Positions 1 to 10,459 of a stretch of 64,000 nt of DNA are shown piece after piece. Positions within the stretch are counted from its first letter, which is position 1. Every line of letters begins with the position of its first letter. The notes under the pieces are model-generated. The model saw nothing but the letters and a program-made list of their open reading frames with translations, was not told where the DNA came from and made no database searches. The translations under genes and the position numbers were made by a program. The DNA comes from Congeria kusceri (lineage: Eukaryota; Mollusca; Bivalvia; Myida; Dreissenidae): positions 18,981,656 through 19,045,655 of the forward strand of contig CM051029.1 in assembly GCA_027627225.1 (NCBI GenBank). Reading direction: 5' to 3'.

Positions 1-148
1 ACTCTGCCATTTTGATTAGTTGGTATTTTGAAACAATTCATTTTGATTAGTTGGTATTTTAAACCACTTCATTTGGATTGGTTGGTATTTTGAAACACTT
101 CAGTTTGATTGGTTGGTATTTTTAAACAATTCATTTGATTGGTTGATA
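1..148. repeat. 31 bp tandem repeat in a glycogenin intron
   Basis: About 4.8 copies of a 31 bp unit containing GATTAGTTGGTATTTTGAAA run from the window edge almost to the first visible splice acceptor at 157-158. Later copies drift (ATTGG for ATTAG). The array may begin upstream of the window. Being T-rich and next to an acceptor, its last copies also form the polypyrimidine tract of that acceptor. Confidence 0.9.
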
Positions 149-158
149 TGTTTTTCAG

Positions 159-285
159 GTGGAGATCAAGGACTCCTCAACATGTATTTCAAAAGCTGGT
201 CAACAGAGGATATTTCCAAGCACCTGCCGTTCATCTACAACGTGGTGTCGCAGGCCTTCTACAGTTATCTTCCAGCCTTTACTCA
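159..285 (+). CDS. GYG: Glycogenin, GT8 domain exon with the acceptor tyrosine (first exon in window)
   Basis: Glycogenin is a cytosolic GT8 glucosyltransferase that transfers glucose from UDP-glucose onto its own tyrosine and so primes glycogen synthesis. This exon encodes [14 protein letters not shown], then [20 protein letters not shown], which matches the animal glycogenin signature with DQG followed by the [12 protein letters not shown] segment. The tyrosine of FYSY (codon 260-262) is the expected autoglucosylation site (Tyr194/195 in mammals). The exon starts after TTTTTCAG in phase 1 (two bases complete a Gly codon) and ends ACT CA|GTGGGT in phase 2. The upstream exons with the DxD metal site are outside the window. 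The assignment is recognition by eye; exon edges rest on GT/AG sites and phase agreement with the next exon. Confidence 0.93.
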
Positions 286-520
286 GTGGGTGTGACTTTA
301 GAAATAGTTTTCTGATTATCATTGTTTATCAGCTAATAGACAATAATTTGGAGTTCTGATGTGTGGGAATTAATCCACGCTGACACTCGAACGTGCGTCA
401 CTGCTGTTACAGTGATGTCATTGATTGATACAAATATATTATGATGTTACTGTCATTGATATCAGTGGCGGAACTACTTTTTTGTGTTGTTTATTGGTGG
501 CTTAACAATGGTAATTTTGT

Positions 521-708
521 TCTATGTCAAAGATCGGGTGAAAATCGTTCATTGTATGTGCATTTTTCAGGTTCAAAGATCTGGTGAAAATCGTTCATTG
601 TATGTTCATTTTTCAGGTTCAAAGATCTGGTGAAAATCGTTCATTTTATGTTCATTTTTCAGGTTTAAAGATCGGGTGAAAATCGTTCATTTTATTGGTG
701 CAGTGAAG
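521..708 (+). repeat. 46 bp tandem duplication of a splice acceptor plus exon start
   Basis: Four exon-start copies lie at exactly 46 bp spacing (525, 571, 617 and 663). Each reads G(T)TCAAAGATC(T/G)GGTGAAAATCGTT, and the last three are preceded by CATTTTTCAG. Only the last copy (663) continues into the full glycogenin exon. The copy at 525 lacks an AG before it. The spacing is not a multiple of three, so use of either upstream acceptor would shift the frame. Confidence 0.93.
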
Positions 709-789
709 CCGTGGCATCACACGTTCGATCCTGTGACCGGCAGAGTTACCCCCCTTCCTGGCACCGGACATAGCCAAGAGTTTCTGCAG
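663..789 (+). CDS. GYG: Glycogenin, end of GT8 domain (HFIGAVKPW exon)
   Basis: This exon encodes FKDRVKIVHFIGAVKPWHHT, then FDPVTGRVTPLPGTGHSQEFLQ. HFIGAVKPW matches the glycogenin HFLGRVKPW segment, in which the histidine helps hold the metal ion and the glycine and lysine contact the UDP phosphates (family knowledge). The exon starts after TTTTTCAG at 662 with one base completing the CAG codon, and ends TTT CTG CAG|GTGATT in phase 0. Two identical decoy acceptors lie 46 and 92 bp upstream; only the 662 acceptor keeps the frame open. The spacer VTGRVTPLPGTGHSQEFLQ occupies the place of the variable loop before the LWWxIF segment in vertebrate proteins. Confidence 0.92.
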
Positions 790-1600
790 GTGATTGCGGC
801 AAAACTTTTGACTTTGAAAAAGTTTCCTGGGTAGAATCAGTACTTTAAGAAAGAATTATTGCTGTAAACATATAGAAATTCGTTGGTATGAAATTTAGTG
901 GTTTATTTAAAAACGACAATTTTGTTGTTGGTACGTGAATTGTGGATTTCAAAATTTGAAAAAAACATGCGAGTGCTAAAATGTACTGTCCTATATTTAA
1001 TGTTCCAAGATCAACAGGTTGCTCATAATAACGTTAATTGGCATATATGATAAATCTACAAACTGTAAGTTCCTAAAATATTTCTCCAAAAATATATGAC
1101 TGCGCCAGTACAACTGGAAATATTTCGGATATTGGTAACATTTGGATGATCAATGTATGAAATTTCATTGGGACTTGAAATCGTGGTTAGGTCTACCCAC
1201 GAAATCCACGAACATTCATACCCCACAAATAATAATGGTTTTACAGTATATGCTTTAAACATTCTTTGTTACAGGTACTTTAAAATCATTGTATTTCATG
1301 TGTTGCATAATTTTTGCGTATGTCAATCCTGTAATGCCTTGCAATTTATTTATGTACGCAAACAAATGATTGGTGGTCAGTTTCTTTCAATTTAAGTATA
1401 TGGTAAGTGACCTTCGATAAATGGGCAAATTACACCTAAGTGATCTGTTTAGTAGTCAGTTGAGCTTAACTCAATATACAGGATGCGATTGTTGAATAGA
1501 AAGATAAAAAGTAATATTTGAATTCTGCAGGATTATAAAAAATGTATTTAAAAAAAAATCAAAATGTGCCAATTTCCAGAATGCATGTTTTATATTTCAG
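790..1600. other. Glycogenin intron, no feature seen
   Basis: An 811 bp AT-rich intron between two glycogenin exons. It has no sizeable repeat or recognisable coding sequence. Confidence 0.7.
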
Positions 1601-1654
1601 GTCTGGTGGTCAATCTTTTTGGAGTTCATTCAGCCCAATTTGGATCCGTCCCTG
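1601..1654 (+). CDS. GYG: Glycogenin, WWSIF exon closing the GT8 domain
   Basis: A short 54 bp exon encodes VWWSIFLEFIQPNLDPSL. It corresponds to the LWWNIF helix that follows the catalytic core in animal glycogenins, preceded there by PEFL as here by QEFL. It begins after TATATTTCAG (phase 0) and ends CCG TCC CTG|GTGAGT (phase 0), so both junctions are consistent with their neighbours. The next recognised exon is 16.5 kb downstream. A small exon hidden in that intron cannot be excluded, although phase 0 to phase 0 joins cleanly. Confidence 0.88.
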
Positions 1655-1673
1655 GTGAGTACTACGTATACCA

Positions 1674-1786
1674 GGGGGAAATGCCTTCCAAAATCAGGAA
1701 AAATGCCCCCCAAATATTGGGAAAAATGCCCCCCAAATATTGGGAAAAATGCCCCCCAAATATTGGGAAAAACGCCCCCCCCTAAA
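1674..1786. repeat. 23 bp tandem repeat, C-rich
   Basis: About 4.5 copies of AAAAATGCCCCCCAAATATTGGG lie 20 bp after the glycogenin splice donor at 1655. The unit alternates a C6 run with AATATT. The first copy is diverged. Confidence 0.9.
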
Positions 1787-2127
1787 AAGTCTCTATCAAC
1801 CCATTGCTATTGATTCTTTTCAGGGGTGAGGAAATCTGATATCGTCTTATTTCTCTTATTTGTCCGTTTTTGACAAATGCTGTTTGACACCTTTCCGTAC
1901 AGTAATTATATAGCAATTCAGGCAAATTTTCACTTGTCCATATGTGCTCTGGAACAAGCTGGATAGTACGGACATTTTATTTTGCCATTCTTGCTTTTGC
2001 ATCGGAATTTATGATAACTGGGAATTATGATACTGTTGAAAGGGTTTAATTGACTTTGAAAGGATAGCGTGAAAAAAATCACAGTTTTAATTTCTGCCCT
2101 GGTTCACCGAATTACTGTTTTATAAAT

Positions 2128-2389
2128 GAGGGGTTTCGTGAGAAAACCGTGCTTAATGCATGTCCGTAAAGTGTCGTCCCGGATCAGCCGTGCAGTGCGC
2201 ACAAGGTAATCCAGGACAGCACTTTCCGCCTCCAGTGGATTTATGTTTAGAAGAGAATTCCTTGAAACAGAAAATACCATAAAAGCGGAAAGTGCCCTCC
2301 CGGATTAGTCTGTGCGGACTGCACAGGCTAATCCGGGACAACACTTTATGCACACGCATTAAGCCCGGCTTTCCCACGACATACCTCAT
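2128..2389 (-). mobile_element. Palindromic MITE-like element, family A copy 1
   Basis: A ~260 bp element with terminal inverted repeats (gaggggtttcgtgagaaaac … ttcccacgacatacctca). It contains two internal hairpins built on GGATTAGCCTGTGC / GCACAGGCTAATCC-type arms. The centre carries CCACTGTAGGCGGAA in reverse, which sets the orientation. It has no real gene; its short ORFs are shadows of the repeat. Sibling copies start at 5932, 9135, 13453, 35893, 37440, 39406, 41331, 48643, 50391 and 55732. Confidence 0.9.
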
Positions 2390-3409
2390 ACGTTCTTTGA
2401 TGTGTTTTTGTGTCAATAGGTAGTAATATTTTTCTTGTATGATCAATAATTATGTATAGGTATGCATGAACATTGATACTTAATATTTAATATTGATGTC
2501 TATCATTAAAATAAAAAAAAGGAAACAAATTGTGTTAGAAATAGTTGGCAGATATGAAAATGCGTAATGGTAATGTTTTTTCTGGCATTCTTTCTGTAGT
2601 TCCTTTCAAAATAATGTCAGTAAACAGGGATTCACCGGACTCTTATTTTCTGCTTCAAATACTCCTAAATTGTGAGTCAGGACCCGTCCTATTTTTAAAC
2701 TCGCATCCCATTGGATGCATGATTTTTCTGATGTGTTGATACAATTCTATGTTAAAATTAATTATTTCATAGATGTAATTTGTACAATTGTTAACATTAT
2801 TTTATAATGCCTTCATTCTATCTTACTGATACAAAACATTCAACATGTTGATACAAATGCAGACAAAACAAATGAATGGGACCTGCACTTTTATTGAGAG
2901 GACTCCTAAATATGAACCACCTGAGTCCTGTGAACCCCTAAAATTCAACATTGATGTAAAACCCTGAGAAAATAAAGACATTTTGTGAGTGAAAACAAGT
3001 GTAGAATACATTTTGACTAATTCAAGAAATGTTGAATAACAATTATTAAAGGCACTCTTGTCTAAATAAATCTAATATGTTTCTTGTTTCCTTTAATGCT
3101 GCATTAATAGAGGAGTCGTGACAAATTTTGTCAAACAGTCATTGTGTCTCATTCAAATTTTATCGAAACTCGTATTTATAGTCAGAAAACGATGCAATTA
3201 GTAAAGCACCAAAAGCCAACTCCGTGGTGTTGGTCTCGACCAATGGGCATGTGTTCGTTCGTCAATATGTTGCAAAACCCAATGCAGTGTTTTACAGTTG
3301 CTTTTACTTCCATCATGAATTGTTGGCAAGGGAAATCAAACTTTCTTATTACTAATTCTGAAAATTCAAAGGTACTTTTGCCGTTAGCTTAGTGAGTGTT
3401 GTGATTTTT
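2390..3409. other. Glycogenin intron, nothing recognised
   Basis: AT-rich intronic sequence between two dispersed elements. The short open frames here have no recognisable domain and no plausible codon pattern. Confidence 0.65.
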
Positions 3410-4511
3410 AGCTCGACTATTCACCGAATTGTTTGAGCTATACTACTCATCGGCGTTGGCGTAATGCTCTGGTTAAGGTTTGCGTGCAACAAGTCCATAT
3501 CTCTGTAACTACTACAGATATTCAATTGAAACTTCACACATATATTCGGGGTCATTATATGAGGTCACTGACCAAGACCCATAACTCTCACCCGTAATTT
3601 AGCAGAATTATGCCCCTTTTTGTACTTAGAAAATCAAGTTAAAGTTTGCGTGCAACAACTCCATATCTTTATATCTACTACAGATATTCAATTAACACTT
3701 CACACATGCCTTCAGGGTCATTATATAAGGTCACTTGCCAAGACCCATAACTGTGACCAGCATTTTAGCAGAATTATGCCCCTTTTTGTACTTAGATATT
3801 CAGGTTAAAGTTTGAATGCAACAACTCCATATCTCTATAACTACTACAGACATTTCATTGCAACTTCAGACATGTCTTCAGGGTCATTATATAAGGTCAC
3901 TGACAATTCCCATAACTCTGACCTGCAATTTAACAGAATTATGCCCCTTATTGCACTTAGAAATTCAGGTTAAAGTTTGCATGCAACAACTCCATATCTC
4001 TATAACTCGAGAACAGATTGAGCTATCGTAATGAAACTTCATACATTATATACCATATAGCAAGGCCTCACTCTGGATTGCATATGGGGTGGGTGGGGTC
4101 AAGGTCACTGCTACTAAAAATCGAAAAATGGTTCCCGCTTAATAACTTGAGAACGCATTGAGATATTTTTATTAAACTTAATACATAGATGCCTTGTATC
4201 GAGACCTCACTTTAGATTGCATATGGGGTGGGTGGGATCAAGGTCACTGTAACTAAAAATAGAAAAAACGTTTCCGCTAAATAACTTTATAATGCATCGA
4301 GAGATTTTAATAAAACTTAATACATAGATACCTTATAACGAGACCTCGCTTTGGATTGCATATGGGATTGGTGGGGTCAAGGTCAAAGTCACTGTTACTA
4401 AAAATAGAATAATGGTTTCCGCTCAATATTTTTCTTGTTTGTAGTGATAAAGGGCCATAACTCTGACAAAGCGGTTGAATAGTCGAGCGTGATGTCCTAA
4501 GATAGCTCTTG
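3410..4511 (+). mobile_element. Modular element with tandem core, pearl/Helentron-like (element A)
   Basis: It starts TTTTTAGCTCGACTATTC and ends with the inverted GAATAGTCGAGC, followed by a degenerate hairpin and CTTGTTTTTTT. The core has ~3.3 tandem units of ~168 bp containing CAACTCCATATCTCTATAAC and AGAATTATGCCCC, then ~3 units of ~143 bp containing GGATTGCATATGGGGTGGGT. There is no coding sequence. Subterminal inverted repeats, a tandem core, a 3' hairpin and the absence of an obvious target duplication are the structure described for bivalve pearl elements and Helentron-associated elements. The family link is inference. Confidence 0.75.
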
Positions 4512-5040
4512 TTTTTTTGGTTGTAAGAATAAACCTGGTTTAAAATGTGAATTTTATATACTGATAAGTACTATTGAGTTCGTACGTAAATCTTAGTTAG
4601 TTTTAAAAAAAAAGGCAAGAAAAGGTGTTGTCAATAAAATATGTACATTGTATCACAAAAACACCTGGAATTATAAAACCACAATTTTTGTTATATAAAC
4701 ATTATCAAAATTTGTTCAAATTTATAAATAAATTAAAAATGCTAAAAGATTTCTTACCAGATATTCCCTATTTTTGTTAGGGAATATACGGTAACTGTAA
4801 TAATGTTTAGTTTTAAAAACCAGTTTTTATTCTAACTGATTTCTATGTCTAGTCTTGTCATTGGTCTACAGTAAAACTTCTTTAACTCAAGCATCGATAA
4901 CTTAAAATGCCTACGATAACTCAAGCAATCTCAAAATTGCGGCAAAAATGTTGATGTCTCTAAAAGCAGTGACCACTTTTAACACTTTTTTACGAGCCAA
5001 GCAAGTTTCAGTCCCTAAAACCTTTCTACTCTTGACATAC

Positions 5041-5186
5041 GTTACTGGCATAAGTATGTGCAGTAAGTACTCCCGCTTAGATCGGCTAAGGTTGCCCAGG
5101 AAAAGTGTGAGTAGGTTAACTGACCACCGTGATATGACTGACATACTGTTAAAAACTGCGAAAAATCCAAACAAACAAACAAACTC
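5041..5186 (+). mobile_element. SINE-like copy with (CAAA)n tail
   Basis: It shares about 145 bp with 39181-39316: GTTACTGGCATAAGTATGTG, then CCCAGGAAAAGTGTGAGTAG, GTTAACTGACC, a CGAAAAATCC segment and an AAACAAACAAAC tail. The 3' part resembles the conserved tail seen in several invertebrate SINEs. No clear RNA polymerase III A or B box was identified, so it may be 5'-truncated. Confidence 0.6.
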
Positions 5187-5208
5187 ATCAGGTTCCTTTC
5201 CCTTTTGA

Positions 5209-5578
5209 CACTCTTTACTTAATAAACCAGTGGAGCGATCCAGGCACTCTTTACTTAATAAACCAGTGGAGCGATACAGACACTCTTTACTTAATAAACC
5301 AGTGGAGCGATACAGACACTCTTTACATTAATAAACCAGTGGAGCGATCCAGGCACTCTTTACATTAATAAACCAGTGGAGCGATCCAGGCACTCTGTAC
5401 TTAATAAACCAGTGGAGCGATACAGACACTCTTTGCTTAATAAACCAGTGGAGCGATCCAGGCACTCTTTACATTAATAAACCAGTGGAGCGATCCAGGC
5501 ACTCTTTACATTAATAAACCAGTGGAGCAATACAGGCACTCTTTACTTAATAAACCAGTGGAGCGATACAGACACTCT
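5209..5578. repeat. 36-37 bp tandem repeat, 10 copies
   Basis: Ten units of CACTCTTTACTTAATAAACC followed by AGTGGAGCGATCCAGG. Variants are TACAGA for TCCAGG, and a one-base-longer form with CATTAATAAACC. The two variants are interspersed, suggesting unequal exchange or gene conversion. Each unit contains an AATAAA hexamer. Confidence 0.93.
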
Positions 5579-5931
5579 TGTGCCTCTTGTTGTATATATA
5601 GGTGGTAGTTTGTATTCGTTAAACAGTAAATAATTTAACTGTAAAGTATTCATGTTTCCGACGTATTATTATTGACTCTGGACAATCAGACATCGTAGTA
5701 AATATTTCTCCGTTCTCAGTATGAAAACCTCGATAACTTGTGAACTTCATTAGCTTGTGAATTTCATAATCCTGGTGCGACCTCGAGTTAAAGAAATTTT
5801 ACTGTACTATGTTTCTCGCATTGTTGTGAAGTGGCGTGTCATGTGTTGAAATTTTTTGTTGCCTGCGATACAATAACGTTGTTACTTGTTGACACAAAAA
5901 CACATTCATTTCCAAATTATATAATATATAT

Positions 5932-6195
5932 ATGAGGCGCTTCGTGAGTAAACCGGTCTTAATGCATGTGCGTAAAGTATCGTCCCGGATTAGCCTGTGC
6001 AGTCCGCACCAGCTAATCCAGGACGGCACTTCCCGCATTTATGATACTTTCTGTTTAAAGGAAGTCTCTTCTAAACATAAATCCACTGTAGGGGGAAAGT
6101 GCCGTCCCGGATTAGCTTGTGCGGACAGCACAGGCTTATTAGGGACGACACTTTACGCACATGCATTAAGACCGGTTTCGCCACAACACGCCCCA
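5932..6195 (+). mobile_element. Palindromic MITE-like element, family A copy 2
   Basis: Ends are gaggcgcttcgtgagtaaac and accggtttcgccacaacacg. The central CCACTGTAGGGGGAA points forward. It is inserted in an (AT)n stretch (tatata on both sides), compatible with a short AT target duplication. Confidence 0.92.
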
Positions 6196-7470
6196 TATAT
6201 ATATTTTGCTGATTTATGTTGTGTTTTCTGCACGATATGTATTGAAATCTTTAAGAAGCTGACGGTTCATAGCTCGACAAAAATAAACAGAAAAAAAAAG
6301 GTGTTTGGCCAAAGTATTTTTTTGTTTCAAAACATTTTCAGCCTATTCTTACTGGGCTTTTGTGAAATACCAAATTTGTTAAGCTGAAAATGATGCGATT
6401 GTATGATTTCATTTCTTTGATAGTTTGGAATGGTTTTCATAGTGAACTGCTAGCTTTACTATATTTACTACGTTGCCATTATACAGTGTTCTCATTTTAT
6501 CATTCTGTGAACCTCGGAAATTAATGTGATTTCACTGAATTTAATAAGATTTAAATTGAACAAACAAGAAGGAAAGAAAGCTAGTACATTGTACATTGTT
6601 TGTAATAGTGCATAAAGCTGGGGAATAATAATTTTCCCCCACACTTTAAAGAAATGAGAGTATATGAATTTTCACAATTCACTCTGTCAATAAGTGTTTG
6701 TAGATCAACAAACCATGGAATGCTTGGTTCATACATGAATGTAGGTCATGGTCTTTTTATGTGAATAACGATTGATGCTTTATAAAATGGTCCTCTCACC
6801 ATGCAAAAATTCGTTAGTCATGCATTTGTCCCCAAATTTAACTTTGAATCTCAATATTTTATTGCCCTTTTACAAATTTTAAGTGGTTATCATTTCCAAA
6901 TATTCTCAAGTGTTTTTGCCCCGCCCCCCTACCCCCCCACCCCCCAACCCCCAAGCTCGGGTCAAATACGCCCAGCAAAAGTCAAGGGCTGAATAATGTT
7001 AAGATGGTGTGATAAGCTACACTCATTGTAGCGTACATGCTTTATTGTTCTTCTTTTTTCCATTACTACTGTTAAGTATTAACATTTATTTTGAACATCA
7101 TAGTCATAATTTTTACGATGGACGATATTGTATTTATTTTCATTTGCTATATAAAAATATTGTTCATGATTACAATTGTGTTCTATATAATATGTATTTT
7201 AAGATATTACATATTAATTATAACTAATGCCTGTTCAGTATGCATATTATTGTTATATTAATTATTAATAGCTGGAATTGATATATATTTTTGCTAAGCT
7301 TTTTTAAAAGCATGTGCTTTTTCTGCGGTGTGTATAACATTGCGCCAAAATATCCACTACATTTATTTTTCTGGACGAGTCAGTGTTTATTAACATTCAA
7401 TTGACTTGTGTTATCTGAAATAACAAAATAAATTCATAATGGTACACATTAATATCTTAAAAAGATATAA
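6196..7470. other. Glycogenin intron, nothing recognised
   Basis: AT-rich intronic sequence. The only notable feature is a C-rich patch near 6919-6953. No coding signal was seen. Confidence 0.65.
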
Positions 7471-8634
7471 TAACACTGTATTATGTGAAGTTAGAATAAG
7501 ACATCAAACATAGAATGGACATGATTGTTGTTCTTTTTTTCACATAAAACTGAGTATTTCATGTTTATGTATGTTTTTTAAATTCTGTCAATACTATTGG
7601 TATATTTAGCATTTTCCCATGACTTTTTCATTAAATCTGATTGTGTCTTAGATCATTTTTACTGTATTTATCAACTGTGTTCATGCACGCATGGACATAG
7701 TTCAGTTTTTTGGTGAAAATTTTGTAAATGCATACAAGTATACAATTTTGTGGTAAAATCAATTTTACTGATGCAGTTATATATGAAGGTGTCTAGTGCA
7801 CTAATTACTCTGCAAAATTCTTAAATTACAAATGGTAAACTGCATATAAAACATTGCTGTAATTAAACAGTTTATTCTATGTTTGACGTCTTGTTCCAAA
7901 CTAAACATAATAGTGTGTTTAATATAATAATAAGTTGTGACTGGGACTATTTTGGTAACATAATTGCCGAGCTGATGTTAATTTGTAAAGGACGTGTCAT
8001 TTTACAAGATTTTCCTTTAGGAAACACTCCATTATTTGAAGTAAGAATAAAACATCAAACATAGAATGGACATAAAAAATTTTTTTCACATAAAACTGTG
8101 CACATCAAGGCGTTTGAGTATGTTTTGATATTCTGTCAATACAATATGGTATAATTTGCATTTTTGCGTAACTCTTTTGTTCAATCTGACTTTGAGAGTT
8201 TTTTCATAAACGCATACAAGTGTACAAGTTTTGTGGTAAAATCAATTTCACTGATGCCATTATATATGCAGATGTCTATTGCACTAACTACTCTGCAAAA
8301 TTGTAAAACTAACAAATGTACAATGGAAATAAAACATTGGTGAAATAAAACAGTTTTTGCCATATTTAAGAGTTTTCTTTGTTTTGCGGTATTGTGTAAC
8401 TGTGATTATCACTTGTGGGCGGAGCCTAACAGTTCAATAAGTAGCGTGCATATAAATTACAACTAAATTTCAATATACTGCATGCTCAATATGGCATAAA
8501 ACACTTGTAGCATACTTTAACCTCACCCTTGGGGCTCGTTAAATAACTAACATATCGCGGTAAAAGTATGCTACAACTGTTACTTATTCTATGTTTGATG
8601 ATGTCTTATTCTAACTTCACATAATAGTGTGTTA
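7471..8634. mobile_element. TIR element with ~48 bp inverted ends
   Basis: The left end AACACTGTATTATGTGAAGT plus TAGAATAAGACATCAAACAT is mirrored at 8580-8634 (ATGTTTGATGATGTCTTATT, then CTAACTTCACATAATAGTGT). Internally, AATAAGACATCAAACATAGA recurs at 7497 and 8047 and an inverted end at 7872-7897, so the region is a composite of two related ~330-400 bp copies. A third copy lies at 37014-37385. No transposase frame is present. Confidence 0.72.
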
Positions 8635-9134
8635 AGGATCAGAAAAGGTACAGGGTGCTGCTCATAAGGGGTAGGGGTAAAGTGGGACCCTATTCTTCGA
8701 CATTTTCACTCAATTAGTAATTTTAGGGGTTTTATCATTTTAATCCTTTTAATTAAGGTTTTAAAACATGGTTTAATTTTTTGACATTGAATAGTAGCAA
8801 CATATATTGAATTTCAGAAGATCTTCAACAAGTCTCAATAGAATAGCCCAGAAGGCACTAGGTGGGGGGGGGGGGCGGGCAAAAAAGGAGCAGTTTGCAG
8901 CACCCTGCTTTTTTGCTCTGGATCTTTTCCCATGTTGGGATTGTGCCATTTTACAAGATTGATCATTGTTGCCCATTCTTTGATGTATGACCACTAATCC
9001 GGAATGTTTTTATTTACTTTCATTGCATGAAATAGTGTGAAGAATTATCTAGGGTAAGAGTTTCACATTTTCAACCTATATGTGCAGTATTAGTGTTTAG
9101 TAATTTTGAAAGAAGAACATAAGAGACATTAATT
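8635..9134. other. Glycogenin intron, nothing recognised
   Basis: Intronic sequence with a G-run near 8864-8878. A 73-codon minus-strand frame here is judged a chance ORF. Confidence 0.6.
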
Positions 9135-9392
9135 GAGGGGCGTCGTGGAAAAACCGGACATAATGCATGTGCGTAAAGTGTCGTCCCGGAGTAGCCTGTG
9201 CAGTCCGCACAGGCTAAACCGGGATGGCACTTTCTGCTTTTGTGGTATTTTCTGTTTCAAGGAAGTCTCTTCTAAACATAAATTCACTGTAGGCGGAAAG
9301 TGTCATCCTGGATTAGCCTGTGCGGATTGCACAGGCTAATCCGGGATGCCACTTTACGCACATGCATTAAGACCGGTTTTCTCACGACGTCT
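9135..9392 (+). mobile_element. Palindromic MITE-like element, family A copy 3
   Basis: It begins gaggggcgtcgtggaaaaac and ends cggttttctcacgacgtc. Both internal hairpins (agcctgtgcagtccgcacag and its right counterpart) are intact. The flank TTAAT(T) appears on both sides (aattaattgagg / acaattaatta). Confidence 0.9.
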
Positions 9393-9435
9393 ACAATTAA
9401 TTAATGTGGTTGAAGACAAGACTAAGTGTATTTCA

Positions 9436-9837
9436 TTAAAGGGTGTATGTGCAATCTTTCATATCAATTATTTTCCAAAACAAGCAGATAAAAGTGACAA
9501 TAAAACTTGAAAGCAAACAGAAAAACATAAAAATGACGAAGTAAACGCTTCAATGTGGACTAAATCAACAAGTACTAGTGTCGAGTTTTTGCATCGTTAT
9601 TAGTGTTGTGTAACCTAAACCAACTATCAAGTCAACGTATATACATGTATTTGATTTTCCACGTGTACAGACAAAAAACTATTTGGTGATTAAAAACTAG
9701 CTTATTGTGCGTTCAAAAGCAATGTTTGTTCTTCAGTTTTATTCCATTTTAAATAGAATTATATGTTAATTAACTTTATTTGGTTAATCGTATGTATGTC
9801 ACTATATCTGTTGTACGATCGTACATACACACTTCAA
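9436..9837. mobile_element. ~400 bp TIR element, copy 1
   Basis: TTAAAGGGTGTATGTGCAAT at the left is inverted at the right (GATCGTACATACACACTTCA). It is homologous in the opposite orientation to 14377-14769: both share ACACAACACTAAT-type and (A)CATGTATATAC-type segments and the AAGCAGATAAAAG… tract. It is non-coding. Confidence 0.75.
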
Positions 9838-9920
9838 CATTTTGCCAGGTTCTTGGTATTTATGTACGAAATGTATTCCAAAACTTCCCTTCAGTGTGTT
9901 TGTTCTGATTTCATAGACAG

Positions 9921-10262
9921 TATAATGCACCTATCAATATTTTCCCCCCCGGGGGGGAGGGGGGGGAGGGGGAGCGGCGGGCCCAGGGGAATTTGACAAA
10001 TTTAATTTTTTTGGTCTAATTCCCCACCCTAGAGCCAAGCATATTTGACTAAACCCCCTGAGCGAAAGATGCTATAATGCCTTCAAATGGCCCGGGGGGC
10101 TATATTACCGGGATCTAAAATCCGACCAAAGTCTATTACCCTGGGACTCGGAATTACTTAAAATGTCAAACTCCCGCCTGTCGGGAACCGCTTTCAGTCT
10201 AAAGACCTGAATATGCAAGCCGCTCCCCCCAGGGGGAAAACATTGATAGGTGCATAATGTAA
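9921..10262. mobile_element. ~340 bp TIR element with C/G-run ends
   Basis: TATAATGCACCTATCAATAT followed by TTTTCCCCCCC at the left is inverted at the right (GGGGGAAAACATTGATAGGT, then GCATAATG). The interior is unusually G/C-rich for this locus and has no ORF of interest. The perfect CCTATCAAT / ATTGATAGG pairing supports a foldback element. Confidence 0.8.
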
Positions 10263-10459
10263 TAAGAAGTGGTTACACTTGAAGCATATATCACCGTTAA
10301 AAAAAGAACATTACATTTTAAACTCAATTTAAAAATGCTACAAGTATTCTGTTGTTTTCCTGAATATTAGAAAATGTCTCTTGTTCTGTGATTCTTTTTA
10401 AATTTCTGAATGTCGTACATGTAGACGTATCTAGAAATTGGTCTTTTGCGTTTCTTTTT

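Larger units (their letters stand above)
4869..5804. mobile_element. TA-flanked TIR element, host of a SINE-like copy and a minisatellite
   Basis: The ends are inverted: CAGTAAAACTTCTTTAACTC at 4869 and GAGTTAAAGAAATTTTACTG ending at 5804. Each is flanked by TA, as expected of Tc1/mariner/pogo-type MITEs. Weaker inverted homology continues inward (tcgataact / cgataacttgtg). The interior carries a SINE-like segment (5041-5186) and a 36 bp tandem array (5209-5578), so it appears to have been enlarged by later events. Confidence 0.78.

Noticed and set aside
5932..6387. 151-codon plus-strand frame MRRFVSKPVLMHVRKV…
   Set aside because: It starts in, and is mostly made of, a family A palindromic element. 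The same shadow peptide occurs at 9133, 13462, 39322 and other copies, with frameshifts between them.
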